Assembly: GCA_033439765.1 (NCBI GenBank)
Contig: JAULSN010000002.1
Location: forward strand, 4,402,001-4,466,000
DNA from: Lasiosphaeria ovina
Lineage: Eukaryota; Ascomycota; Sordariomycetes; Sordariales; Lasiosphaeriaceae
Direction: 5' to 3'
Length of the DNA: 64,000 nt
Shown: positions 33,720-45,775 of the stretch, in pieces
Position numbering within the stretch: the stretch's first letter is position 1
How the letters are laid out: the number at the start of each line of letters is the position of its first letter
Translations under genes and position numbers: made by a program
The notes under the pieces: model-generated
Databases searched by the model: none
Told to the model about the DNA's origin: nothing
What the model saw: only the letters and a program-made list of their open reading frames with translations

Positions 33720-36700
33720 CACACCGCTCAACGTTGGTTCCCCTCATTTTTTTTCCAATTTTATTATTTCCGAAGGGGTTTGTTGATGCTCAAATGAATC
33801 AACCCTTCTTTCTTTTTCACCAGAAAGCGGAGCCCACGGCGTTAGCGTTTCGTTTAGGAAGGGATTGTCGGAAGAGGCCCTGGGGGCCTAGGGTGACAAT
33901 TGAAGGTGAGTAAAAGCGAGAGAGAGTGGGGGGAGCCCGTTGAAACCCCTGGCGACATTTCTTTGGTGAAGCTGCGGATGATGAGATATTTTTTACTCCT
34001 ATTTTACATAACATGGATGCCTTGCCGAATGCGCTCGCGTTTCGTCCGATTGTTGATGTGGGCCTGGCCTATAAACCCAAGTGGATTCATCATTATTATT
34101 AGAGATTGTTAGAGAAGACGCTGGCGTTTCACAGTGAGGCTTGGTCCGATGCTCACCTCCATGTTTCTGAAAAGCCGATATAGGACAGCAAGGTCAACGG
34201 CAGGCTCACGTATTCCAGTATAGCTAGAAATGTATGTATGCAGCGCACTTGGTATTCTGCATGTCGGGCTGCACGCACTGATCGCAGGTGCATGCCTGAG
34301 CACTCTAGAGAAGATTGTGTCCTGATATTAATCTCCAGGTTCCGCTATTCTCGTGGAGTTAGGTTGTCAGGGTGGCCGGTTCCAGGGCAAGACTGTCGCC
34401 AAGGTCTGACCGACATGCCCGTATTCAAGGTATCTCAGGTATCTGAATGCAAGGTAAAACAAAACAGAGCAACTAAAAGTGCCCTGATGCTTGACATCCT
34501 ATTCCGCGGCAGCGACGCTCATTTGTAGATGTTTGGTCGTTACGGAATATATCTAATACCAAAACACGAGAAGGCCAGATGAGATGCAATGTAAATACGG
34601 CACGTGTGGTTTGAAATGTGAAATGTGATTAAGCGGCCGAAGGTACCGGTACCTCGCCTGTTCGCTTGGAGTGGAGGAGGGGCCCGCGCCACGTGAGCCG
34701 CCTCACAATTCTTTCTTCGGAGAAAGCTTGGGTAGGGTGGAGAACGAGCCACGTGGGGAAGGCAGCCACATGGAAGTGATGGAAGGGAAGGGACGGAAGT
34801 CCCGCTTGCTCTGAAGTGCAGCGCAGCGCAGTGGACGGATAGATTCGGCGCGCAAAAATGCAGGGGTTAGGTTGTTAGGTAAGTAGCTTTTTGCGACAAG
34901 CTTTCCTCAAATGAGTTTCTCGCCCGCCACCCACCCCCGCGGGCGGACACGAGCAGTTTTTTTTTAGTTTTCTGGTTCATACCATTCTTTTGTTCCTCTC
35001 GTCTGCCGTTGGCCAGGTGGGATTCTCCCAACCCGCTTCTCGTGCCACCCACCGGTTTCTGCCTTCTGAAACAAGACCGCCTGGATACGCCCCCATCCAA
35101 TACGGTGTAAGTGGGAAACCAGTATCCACTGTCGACCGCCCAGTAGCAGTCGCTGCCCGCAAAGGTCGGAATTAATTGGAAGCTTATTAGGTCCACGCAA
35201 TTCAACGCGCAACAATTGGAGAGGTTTCTGGCCTACCTGCTGCGTACAGTACCTAGGCTGTGCGAAGGCTGGTTTCATGGATTAATGATCGACTTTTGGC
35301 AAACTAGGCTCCGGGCGATTATGATTGATTTGCCTTTTATTCCGCAATTTTCCCCCCCATCAAGGACCTCGGGTCTAGTCTAGCCAATCGCATTCAGGGC
35401 CTCGTCGGCTGCGGCACGAGACAGACTGCCTTCTCCCTGTACTTTGCAGAGTGCCAGAGCTGCTCGTCAATCGAGCCCGGCCAGGGTTGTTTGCTGACGC
35501 GCAGATTAGATACTATGTCCAGTATTCATCTCGGGGTTCGGACGTCTAGGCGAGGCCTGGCTGGGAAATCCCACATGGCATGGCTTGGGGGGTGCAAGGC
35601 ATGGCATGACAATTGGGTGCCGGGAGCTTCCTTGCCGCACCGCACCGCATGGCCTTCCTTGGGTTGGTGGCTTCATCACCCGGTGGCCCATTCATTCACC
35701 CGGCCACTGAAGTAGCCGCGGCGGGTGGTTGGCTATGTTGTTGGTTGGCTGTCGAGCCAGTCAATCCTTCCGGGCCAGGCTGCGTCGACCTGGCTGCCGA
35801 GGCCCTTCAAAGAGCCCCCCAACAGACAAGAACAATCACAATCCATCCCATCACTATCACACATTATATACATCACAGTTGCAGCAGAGAGAGGAGGAGT
35901 AGAAACGGAGCGCCAACCAACGACAACAAAGATGTGACACAGCCAATTGTATGTACATACCGACTATACAGACAGAGGCCGTCCGCATGTAAGTGTCCGG
36001 CTTACACCACCTCATTACTCGGCGCCGACAAAGCATAAACTAGCACGACACTGCCGCATCCTCTATCGGTCCCGTTGCGTTCCGCCATCTCCGGGTAGTG
36101 CACCGAGAACGGGTGCCTGAGCCTCACCTCAGGGCAGGCAAGGGGACCATCCACACCCGCCGTTTCGGTAACGGACGCCATGGACAGATACTACGAGGAC
36201 ACCAGTAGTTGTGTTTGATAAGATCGAGGTAGGGGGGGTGGGGGGGGGTGGCTTCCGCGACCTCGGGTCTTCTGGAATTTTTCTCTGCCGGGACCCCTGG
36301 GCGGCCCTAACCCAAGCCCCTTTCTTCCTCTTTTTATTCTATTCTCTTTTTTTTTGTCATCGCGCAGATCTCAATTTCAACAGCCATCGCAAGAGTCAGA
36401 TGAAGAAGGCTGATGAGTGGAAACCCGAAACACAGAAATATACCGCCAAGGCTCGCGCCTCCTCGGGCAGAGCGAGATGGATGGATGACCAGGCGGCTCT
36501 TCCCCCTTCCCTCGGGAGCAGCCAATGGGAAGTGGGACTGGGACTGGGACTGGGAACCAGCGGTGACCGAGACAGAGGCCGCGCCGGTCAGGTTCTGGGG
36601 TTGAGCAAGATCAGGCTCGACTTGTGCGCTGGCTGCAAGGAGCCGGGCCACGAGCATATGTTCGTGTCGTGGACATGCAGCATCGACCGGCCGCCTGCCT

Positions 36701-37453
36701 GCCTTGCCTAGCCTACCTGAGCCCTGTCTCACCGGGGATCGCGCTTCCCCCTTCCCCGTCTGTCTTGGGTTGGACTGCAGACGGTGGCCCCCTCGACACG
36801 TGTTGTGTGTGTGTGTGTGGCCGCACGGGGGGCCGATCCCCGTGGCACCCGATCGTGTTTTATATACTAATACCTTGAGGATGGGCGCCCCGCAACCACA
36901 TGCCGGGCCCCGTCCGTGGGCGGCTCCGTCCTCCTGCCACGTGCTGCTTACCGCATGCTCGCTCGGGGAGCCGGCTGTCTGCATGCTGCTGCAGCATGCG
37001 AGATGGATGATACGAGGACACTGGGCGCCAGATGGCTGCTCTTTCACATCTTACAGCGCACGGCTCAAAGTCTGGCTTTGCATGACATGGGTCCGTCCGG
37101 TCCTGGTCCTGAAAGAGGGCACAGCACCAGCAGTGACCACCACATATGGTGGGCTCGCTCCCCGCTGTCGTCGTCGTCGTCATCGTCGAGATGCGGCCTT
37201 TGAGGCTGGACGGCTGCGCACAGGCTCGCTCGCTGTCTCGCGCCAGCCAGCATGTCTCTCTTCTCTCGTGCCAGCTCCCTAGCCGCGCGCGGTCGCTGGC
37301 TGCTTTGACCCGGCCGCCGCATCGCCGGGGCCTGCACATGCTCGGGCCTGTGCGCGCTGTTGTTGGGCCGACACCGCTTCTTCTTCCTGTTGTCTTCTCT
37401 CCTCGTCTCCGTCCAACCTTTCATGCTGTGTGCCAGTTGCGACGGACGCACAT

Positions 37454-37466
37454 GCACACACACACA

Positions 37467-37497
<31 letters not shown>
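37454..37497. repeat. Compound microsatellite (CA)n(AAGC)7
   Basis: A CA tract of about eight units runs directly into seven AAGC units in non-coding DNA. Confidence 0.85.
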
Positions 37498-38123
37498 CGG
37501 TCTGCGCAAGCCTTACAGCACACATGAGTAATACTCGGCCGAGCTGGCTGGTTGGTGGGCTTGTGGTACAGTGTGTACATGCTGGGGCAGAGTCGCGCCT
37601 GAACAAACTCTGCTCTGGGCGCGTGTCAAACCGGGGCAAGATCAAGCGCGCGAGTTTGGCGGCGCGCCGCCTTTGTGTTGCTGCATGGCATGCATGAGCC
37701 TGAGCAAACTATCTAAGGTGAGATGGCTTATATGAAGATCTAAGTCATGCTTAGTCTCGGTCTGTAGGGGCAGCCGGGTTTATCAGTCATTGGGTTTCTC
37801 ATCTTGTGCGCCTCTGCGAGATGCGGCACTTGGTCGTCGTCGGCGGCGGCGGCGGCGGTGGTGATTGCAGGTCGCCATGATCGGGTGATGTCCAAAATCC
37901 CGAAAAGCACCGTGCAATACCTGACTCCCGTCAAAGTTGTTGGTTTTTCTTCTTTCTTTTTTTTCCTTTTCTCTCTATCTCTTGCTCGACTTTCCCCCTT
38001 GAGCTAGACCAAGCGAGTGCTTGGATCTTATAGCAGAAGACCACCACGCAATGCGATGCTATGTGATGTCTTCTAGCACTTTTCTCTCGATTTCATAGTG
38101 CAGTGGCGCAGTCGTGAGGCGTG

Positions 38124-38149
38124 CAGTCAGTCAGTCAGTCAGTCAGTCA
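38124..38149. repeat. Tetranucleotide repeat (CAGT)6
   Basis: Six or more consecutive CAGT units lie about 640 bp upstream of the small tail-anchored protein gene. Confidence 0.85.
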
Positions 38150-38789
38150 AGTTGAGGAAACTAGCAGTCCGCAATCCGGGGGACCTGCAAAACGTTCAAC
38201 TGCCAGCCAATCACCGTCGTGCAGCGTTGGGCGAAGCGGCAAGCCGTTGAAGGTGGCGAGGTCTCCACCTAACCAAAACTGGGGCTGTCTGTCATCGCCT
38301 GTTGGTTTCAATGGTCGTGCCTTCCTGTGGAAGGACCGACGGCGAGGCTGCTCCTGCTCCTTGGCTCCTCCTCCCAGAACCTTCTCCTTCACTTCTCATT
38401 CTTTTCCGTTATCGGGCGGGCTGTCAAGCACGATAAAAAAAAAGAAGACGAAAAAAGCTGCATTTTGGGCAACTCTGCTGGCAGCCTTGCCACGATAAAG
38501 AGAAAAAAAAAAGGCAGTCGCCCTGAAATATAGAATCCAAGGCTCTGTCAGTTTCTGTCTCTGTTTCTTTCTTCTTCCTTTCCTGTAACCCATGGCTCGA
38601 CCTGCGCAGCGCTTGTTTGTCGCTCGCGTTTGACTTGTGACACGGCAGTGACCACTCTCACGCCATCAAGTTCTTGTCAAAGCTATCTTGCCACATCCAC
38701 CTCGCCCATCTATCTCTACGCATCGGCTCGCAAGCCAAACCCATGCACAAATCACAAATCACATTTCACACACCCAGACCATTTTGACC

Positions 38790-39296
38790 ATGGCCGACGC
38801 AAGCGAGCGAGGGAGCGGCCGCAGCCACAGCCACAACCGTGGCCGGAGCCAGGGCCAGGGCCAGGGCCAGGGCCGTGGCCTTCCCCACCAACACCACCAG
38901 CACCAGCACCACCGGCGCCGCGGGCGGTCGTCGTCCCGGGACTCGGCCTACTCCTCCTCCTCAGTACCGTCGTCGGTCGGCACGGGCGCAACCGCCGACA
39001 GCCGCCGAAGCACGGGCAAGCACCACCGCCACCGCGACGGCCGGGAGCTGGTGGTGCGCGAGCGGTACGGCGTGCCCGCGCGCTATGCCGCCGCGCCGTC
39101 GTCGCACGGCGCCAACGACAACGACTTTGAAGAATACACGGTCGACTGGGACGGCCAGACAGACTCGCGCCAGCGGCAGCGGCGGCGGCAGCAGCAGCAA
39201 CGGGAGCGCCAGCGGAGGAAAGAGCACCACCATATGTCTGGCCTGTTTATTGCCTGCGGCATCTTCCTCGCCTCGCTGATTCTGTGTTTTGACTGA
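38790..39296 (+). CDS. Small basic protein with C-terminal membrane anchor, function unknown
   Basis: A single exon of 168 aa starts at ATG 38790 in good context (CCATGG). The N-terminal two thirds are Arg/His/Gln/Ser-rich and low-complexity, with GQ repeats (about 22-29) and a His-rich patch (about 34-41). A more ordinary segment, RELVVRERYGVPARYAA and FEEYTVDWDGQTDS, lies at about 85-127. An Arg/Gln stretch precedes a hydrophobic C-terminus (SGLFIACGIFLASLILCFD), which suggests tail-anchoring with the N-terminus in the cytosol. I do not recognise the family. The ordinary segment and the placement of the membrane end favour a real gene over chance. Confidence 0.6.
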   Translation: MADASERGSGRSHSHNRGRSQGQGQGQGRGLPHQHHQHQHHRRRGRSSSRDSAYSSSSVPSSVGTGATADSRRSTGKHHRHRDGRELVVRERYGVPARYAAAPSSHGANDNDFEEYTVDWDGQTDSRQRQRRRQQQQRERQRRKEHHHMSGLFIACGIFLASLILCFD

Positions 39297-39668
39297 AAAG
39301 GCTGTGCTGTGAGGTTGCTTGGCTTGCGCGTGTATGAAGAAACCAGGAGAGATAGTCTACCTACTTTACTCGTGGCCGTGGTTGTCAAGGTACTTTCCTG
39401 TGGCTCTGTGCTGTGAATCGCTGTTGTGGATGTAGCCCTTGCGAAGAGTATAAGAACCTCTGCCTACTCGCCGTATTTATCAGTCTCCTATTATGAGAAA
39501 ATTCCCATCCAGCAAGAGAATTATGATGGCGTGCAGTTGCTCCCGCTGCTACAACACGATTTCAACAGTGATACACTATCAGTATTTTCCCTCTCCGTCA
39601 CGAAACACAATACTTGGCAGCACCGCTTCCACGCACACATACACATAAAAGTAAAGAAAAGAGACAAG

Positions 39669-39705
<37 letters not shown>

Positions 39706-40334
39706 CGGCCTTGGAGCGTCTCAGCGTCTCTCTCCCCTTCAGAAAATATCGATCCCATCCCCAAGCAAAACCTTCCCAATGCCGCCGCCTTCATCACATG
39801 TATGGGCACACGTGATACGACACGACGACAGGAAAAAAGAACCGACAAATTCAACGAACTTGGTTCAATGAAGACGAACACATGTCATTGCCGTGACTAG
39901 GTGGCGAAATGCGACTCTCCAATCCACCCTCCATATACATATACACACACACATATATAAATATATAAATATATGGTAACATCATGAAAGTCGCTCCCCG
40001 ACAGAGACGACGAATAGTTGAATAAACAAATAAATATATATATGTATATGACGAAAATACACATCCCAGTCCAGTCCAGGTAAAAAAAAAAAAAAAGGGA
40101 AAGGCTAGAACTAGATCAACCACCAACGCCGCTGCCCCCGATCCGAGATATCATAATCAACAAAAGTAAGTAATTTCCCAATCCAATTTCCCAATCCCCT
40201 TTCCTCCGTTTTTTCCTTAAAAATATGATCCCACAACTGAGCATCATGAAATTTCATCCAGCGAAGCAATCCTCCTTCCTTCGATCTCATGATTTCGTAA
40301 CTAACACTCAATGAGTTAAGGATATACCCGTGAA
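39297..40334. other. Convergent intergenic region
   Basis: Between the tail-anchored protein gene (+) and the DUF7053-type gene (-). It includes a GA microsatellite (about 39669-39705), AT-rich TATA-like repeats (about 39938-40050) and an A run (about 40082-40096). No gene was seen. Confidence 0.65.
39669..39705. repeat. (GA)n microsatellite
   Basis: About 18 GA units, interrupted once by an extra A, in non-coding DNA. Confidence 0.85.
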
Positions 40335-40423
40335 CTACTCCAGCTCGGCAAAGTACGGCCCTCTGACCTTGGCCGTGGCCGTGGCGGCCATGCGCGACGA
40401 GAAATCCCGCTTGGCCCCGTCTC

Positions 40424-40455
<32 letters not shown>

Positions 40456-40762
40456 GGCACAGGCGACCGTCTGTCCGGGACGCGCAGAGGTTCGGGCACG
40501 AGGTTCTCGCTGTTATTATTACTGTTATCATTCGGCCGTGCTGCTGCTGTTTCGGGCAGCGTCGGGCTGTCCTGGTGTCCGGCCGGCAGCTCCTGTAGGA
40601 CCTGTTGGCGCTGCGGTTGGTACTGCTGCTGCTGTTGCTGAGGTTGGTGCTGCTGATACTGCGGGCGAGGTGGTGAGTTATTGTAGTTTTGATACGGCTG
40701 TGCTGGTTGTTGCTGCTGATACTGCGGGCGAGGTGGCGAGTTATTGTAATTCGGATATGGCA

Positions 40763-40797
<35 letters not shown>

Positions 40798-40902
40798 CTT
40801 GACTGTGCCTGGTCGGCATAGCTGGGCTGTGAGTACGCATGGTACTGGTGCGGCGCTGTCTGCGAGTGCGTCTGGTCGACGTAGCTGGGCTGCGGGTGGA
40901 GG

Positions 40903-40953
<51 letters not shown>

Positions 40954-41726
40954 GGCGGCGACCTCACTCTGGGCGGCGATTGGGCGTAAGGGTTGGTCGG
41001 TGGCGGAGCGAACTGGCCAGCGTTTTGAGGCGGCGGCGGCGGCGTCCAGGCCGAGGCGCGCGAGGTGGCGGCGGTGAAGCCAGACGACGTCGAGTAGGGG
41101 CTGACGGGCCTGCTGCTGGCGCCGCCGACGCTGAGGCTGCCGTTGGTGGTGGTGGTGGTGGCGGCGGGGGCGGGGCTGGACGGGGGCCTGAGGCCCGTGT
41201 CGGCGGCGGCGAGCTGGGCCTTGGTCTTGAGGCGGTCAACCAGGGCGGCGTGGGACTTCTTGAGCGTCTTCTTGACGAAGCCCGTCATGATCATGTTGCA
41301 GCGCATCTCGACGTCCTCGCGCAGGTACAGGCCGGTCAGCGGGGCGCCGAGGCCCAGCTCGACGGGCTCGACGGGCTCGCCGGGCAGCGAGCCGTTGAGG
41401 GTCCACCTGCTGCGGAGGTTGAGGCCGGCGGGCGCGTAGCAGTGCGTCTGCAGGCCCGTGGGGATGTCGTTGAAGGCGCACGTGTAGGTGACGTCACTCG
41501 TCATGAGGCCGCCGGGCAGGTACGAGATCTTGTCTGTCAGCGAATACCACACGCAGTCCATCTCGTCGGGGGGCGCGTGCGGGGGCGGCTTGATGGGGTG
41601 GCGCTCGATGACCAGGGGGTTGAGATCGATCATCTCGAGGTGGTCGTGGAGGAAGTTGAGCACGACATCGCGCGTGATGTTGGGCGGCAGCGGGCTGATG
41701 GTGGTGAAGAGGGTGCGCTTCGACAT
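40335..41726 (-). CDS. DUF7053-type fungal protein with long polyglutamine C-terminal region
   Basis: A single exon of 463 aa; the first true ATG of the frame is 41726. Residues 1 to about 175 form a conserved fungal domain (TLFTTISPLPPNITRDVVL, DEMDCVWYSLTDKISYLPGG, FNDIPTGLQTHCYAPAGL, GLGAPLTGLYLREDVEMRC, FVKKTLKKSHAALVDRL), which I believe is catalogued as DUF7053. Its fold looks like a lipid-binding SRPBCC/START type, but that is a guess. The rest is disordered and rich in Pro and Gln, with four Gln tracts, the longest about 17, encoded by nearly pure CAG. It also contains a duplicated NYNNSPPRPQYQQ unit and a related QPSY-x-DQ pair. Function is unknown. Confidence 0.82.
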
Positions 41727-42879
41727 TGTGAGTTCTCTCCTGTGTTGAACAAGCACAAGCAAGATCGGAGGGATGAAGCGCGAGCGTATGTGATGTATGT
41801 GGGTCTATAAGACGAGGTGCGAAGTCGACGCGAGAGGAGAGAACCAACAACCAAAGACAAGACAACAAGCTAAGCTGAGCTTTGTCGACGGGGACGGGCC
41901 AGTCACAAGCGCGCCATGCCGTGCATGCAGAACAGAATGCAGGCGGACGGGCAGGCAGGCCAAGCGTATAAGTCGGCGGGGAGCGCTAATCAGAGGCGGC
42001 TTGCTCGGGGTGGGTGCGCTGCTGGCGTTAGGGGCGGCCGCGCACGCGCACACGCATGAGCATGAGGTGGGTGTTAATTGGCAGTCAAAGAGTGAGGACG
42101 TGAGAAGGTGAGAAGCAAGAAAGCGGGCGTGGTGTGATGAGAGGGACAATAAGACAAGACCAGGACAGGACAGGCTGGAAACGGAGACGCGGTCAAAGTC
42201 AAAGGACGGGCAGGCAAACCGACTGCTTTGTAACAAGGTCTATATTGGTTCACGACTGGGCGGCTAATGGTACCTGTATATGTATATGTTGGTCCACGGA
42301 CTCGGGCGCCGTCGAGACCATCCCGGGCATGTTTCTTTGTTATTAGTCTGGGGTCCTGGAATCCTGGGATCCTGGGATGGATGGATGGATGGATGTTGGG
42401 TGTCCCGGCTGGCAGTCCCCATGCTGCGCCAGCAAAAGGTAGCCTTTTCGCCGGGGCCCAGCGGCGCGACAAACGCGCAAATCACCATTTTCATTGTTGG
42501 GGAACTTGATTGATTAGTTTTGGCCGTTTAGGAGGTGCAGTTGGCGGCCGGCACGCGGCAAAAGAGAGCGTGGAACGTGTGTTCGAATGTAAAAAGTAAA
42601 AAAAGGCGGACGAAAGCGTTACACCAGAGCGAGTGCGGGGGCGGTGCAGAGATACCTTACAGGCTACATACCTCCCATGCACCCCTGCCTGAATGCCGGC
42701 TCCTCTGACTTCCGCCCTGCACTGCCTGCAAGGCTGCAACCGCCAACCACTAAAAATGGACCGTGGTTTAAAAAAGGGCCAGCCCGCCGCCCCCGATGCC
42801 GCCCGACCCCAACCCACTGGACACAGAAGTCGCACGCAGACGGGAACGGCCGGGATCCGGTTACTCTATGAGGGGCTAA
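41727..42879. other. Intergenic, no gene seen
   Basis: 5' flank of the DUF7053-type gene and 3' flank of ORC4. A GGAT repeat with nearby GGATCCTGG copies lies at about 42350-42392. Nothing was recognised as coding. Confidence 0.6.
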
Positions 42880-45775
42880 TTAAATCTCCCTGCACCAGCG
42901 CGCCAGCACGGCGTTGAGCTTGACGGCGGTGGGGATCTCCTCGAGGGCGACGTCGACCTTCCACATCTTGGCGTCGATGCCGCCGTGGCTGGCCAGCCTG
43001 CCGCCGGGCGCCGCCGGCACCAGCAGCCCCAGCGCCACGAGCCGCTCCCACGCCATGCCCGCCGTCCCGCGCCCCCACACCCGCGTCCCGCCGCCCACCG
43101 CCAGCGCCAGCATCCCCGAGCTGGCCGACTGTACCCGCTGCCGCCCCACCAGCCCCGCGTACTCGTCGTACGCCATGGCGAAGTTGACCGTGTCCGTGTG
43201 CGCCACGATGTCGAGCCGCGCCGCCGCGATCAGCATCGCCAGGTCCAGGTCCGACAGCGCCTCCACCAGGTGCAGCTTCGAGTCCGCCGGCCCCAGAGTG
43301 GCCACTCCTCCCCCGGCCCCGGCCCCGGCCCCGGCCCCGGCCCCGGCCCCTGCCCCTCCGCTCCCCGGGTGCGGTATCCGTAGACGCGGCGCTGCCGCCG
43401 ACAGTGCCGACAGCGGCAGGATGCAGTCGACCATAAACGCCGCCGCAGACTTGGTGCCGTAGAAGTGCGACTCGAGGAGGTCCGTGAAGCCGCGAGTCTT
43501 GAAGAGAGCCTGCGAACATTGCCTTTGTTAGTTTCCGCCCGGCGTGCGAGATATGGGTCAGGACATACCTCAATCTCCTCGTTCCACCACTTCCAGAACG
43601 CGGCGTGGCCCTCGAGCGCCGCGTCGATGCCCTCGGCCGCCATGTCGTCGGCGTCGACCGTCAGGCCCTGCCGGCACACGTTCCAGAACGCCGGCAGGCT
43701 CTTGGGCAGCGAGAGGTAGGCGTACCGGTGGCTGAACCGGCTCTTGACCCGCTTCTCCAGGCTCTCCACCACGTCGACCCTCGTCGTCAGCCCCACCACG
43801 GCGATGGGCGCCTTCTTGGCCTGCGCAATGTCGAGCAGGTTGTAGAGCAGCGTCTGCCGCGCGTGCGTCGCAAACAGGTCGAACTCGTCAATCACGAACA
43901 CGACCGACTTGGACGTCACGCTCTCCGCCTGCGCCTCGGCGATCTCGGTCGGATGCGACAGCAGCGCCAGCAGAGACGCCAGCGTGTCCGCGTAGTTGTT
44001 GGTCTGCTTGTTTGTTTAACCAACGGGTGCGTTAACAATATACGAGACGGAAAAAGGCTAACCTTGCTGATGAGCTCGTCCTCAACCTCCATCTCCTTGC
44101 CAAGCTGGCGCCAAATCTCCCGCAGCGCCAGCTTGTCGTCGGTGTGGATGAAGCCGTTCAGCCGCACCACGTGGAATTCGTCGTGGTGCAGTTTGGATGC
44201 TTCCGACACCACCGACTCGATGAGCTGGCAGTGGGCGCGTTCCGTAGTTAGCAACGGGCTCAAAAGGCCTTTAATAACAACACATGTATAAATAAATAAA
44301 AAGCGCCTCCTTACCGTAGTCTTGCCGCACCCGCGAGCGCCAATGACGAGCATGGAATTGCCCTCGCCGGCCACAATGGTCTGCTCGACGAGCTGGAACG
44401 TCTTGCCGTATGCCTCGTCGTTGCCCCGGAGCCTGATGCGGCGCCTGCCCGTGCAGCGGTCGAGCAGGACGCGTTGCGCCGCCCTCAGGTGCTGGCTAAA
44501 GTTTGGCATGCCAGGCAAGCCCTGGCCGTCCCGGGCTGCCGCTATCGTGGTAGACTGGGGCGACGCCCCCCGGGTCTCGGCCCCCGCATCCTCTTGGGAG
44601 CAGTTGCGGCAGATCCAGTCGCCCTCGGGGATCACCGCCAGCCCGTAGCACTCTTGGTGCACCGCCATGTCGCAGTTGTCGCAGAACACAATCTCGTTCC
44701 GGGGCACCGAGTCGGGCTTGGAGCAGACGGCGCACACTTCGTCGTCTTCCTCATCGTCGTCTTCGTCGTCGTCGTCGTCGTCCTCCTCCTCCTCAGTTTC
44801 AGAGTCGACCGCACCCTCGGCTTCCTCGTCGTCCTGCGCCTTTGCGTCGACGCGCTTCTTCCTCGGCGACCCAGTCTTGGAGGCTCTGGCTGGTGCTGCC
44901 GACGCCCTCGCCTTCGCTTTTGGCTTCAAGTCGGGAAAAGTCACGTCGCCGGCCTGCTTCTTCTTGCTGCTGCCGCTGCTACTGCTGCCGCCGCGCGTGG
45001 CGCCAAACGTGACGTTTTTGCTGCGCCCGGGAGTGTCCCGCTTGGAGGGACTCAATATCCCCTTTGGCTGCCAGGTAGCAGCAGCCTTGGGCGCTGATAT
45101 GTTTGGGGTGATTTTATTGTAGCCTTGGTCCGGGGGCTCCTGGATCTTCCTTGGACGGCCGCGTTTCCTTTTCACGGGCTCTTCGGGCTTTGTCTCAATG
45201 ACGGAAGCAGTAGCAGAAGTTGGCTCCGACTCTGGTTCTAGCTCTGCTAGCTCTAGCTTGTCGAGCTGCTTCTGCCTCTGCTTCTGCACCTCCAGCTGGC
45301 TTCCGGCAGCACGGCTCTTTTGGCGGGCCAGACGCGGAACTATGACCTCGTCGTCCGAGTCTAGGATTTCGTAGACGCTGCTCTTGTCACTGACGAGCGG
45401 GGCCCGGGGGGCTTTGAGGTCCTGGTGGCTCCTCTTTGGCCGCGGCAGGGGCTTTGGCGAGTCTTGCTGGGGGTCGGGTGCGGATGGTGTGGTGCTCTTG
45501 ACAGCTGGAACCGAGGGGGTTCTGCCTCCAGACACGATGCGGCGGCCCAGGCCCAGCGCTCCGCTGACAGCCGACGAGATGAGGCGGGCCGCGGCCTTTG
45601 GGCCTGGCGATGCCGGCGATGACTCGCCCGGCGTCCCTGGCGTGCCCTTGAGCCGTCGCTTTTTGGCATGTTGATGTTCTTGTTCCGGCTCATGCTCATT
45701 CTCATTCTCATGCTCGCTCGGCGACCGCTGCCTTTTTTTATTATTGCCCACGGGCGTGTTGTTTCGGCCCGGCAT
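42880..45775 (-). CDS. orc4: Origin recognition complex subunit 4 with PHD finger and AT-hook
   Basis: Minus-strand exons are 45775-44315, 44224-44063, 44003-43569 and 43509-42880, giving 895 aa; all junctions are phase 0. The N-terminal half is basic and disordered and carries an AT-hook (KRKRGRPRK, about 201-209). An acidic run (about 318-345) is followed by a PHD finger (about 346-395; [25 protein letters not shown]). The AAA+ core has Walker [12 protein letters not shown], split from the next exon immediately after the last Thr, and Walker [12 protein letters not shown] (about 570-580). The C-terminal region contains a (GA)n tract encoded by CCGGCC repeats. ORC4 binds origins as part of ORC; the PHD and AT-hook presumably add chromatin and DNA contacts. 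The N-terminal extension makes it about twice the length of animal ORC4. Confidence 0.93.

Larger units (their letters stand above)
28473..38789. other. 10.3-kb region without a convincing protein gene, upstream of FlbA
   Basis: Open frames over 60 codons exist on both strands but overlap antiparallel, lack motifs and do not splice into anything recognisable. Contents seen: GGTAA repeats (about 28766-28788), (GAGGCA)9 (28807-28860), TTGA repeats (about 30898-30926), a degenerate CAGTTCAACT-like repeat (about 31862-31920), A26 (33694-33719), CA then AAGC repeats (37454-37497) and CAGT repeats (38124-38149). No tRNA-like A/B box pair was found. The part next to 28473 should hold the FlbA promoter and 5' UTR. 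Long non-coding or very diverged genes cannot be excluded. Confidence 0.6.

Noticed and set aside
40839..41810. 323-codon plus-strand open frame with poly-Leu
   Set aside because: It is antisense to the DUF7053-type gene; the poly-Leu is the complement of the CAG-encoded Gln tract.
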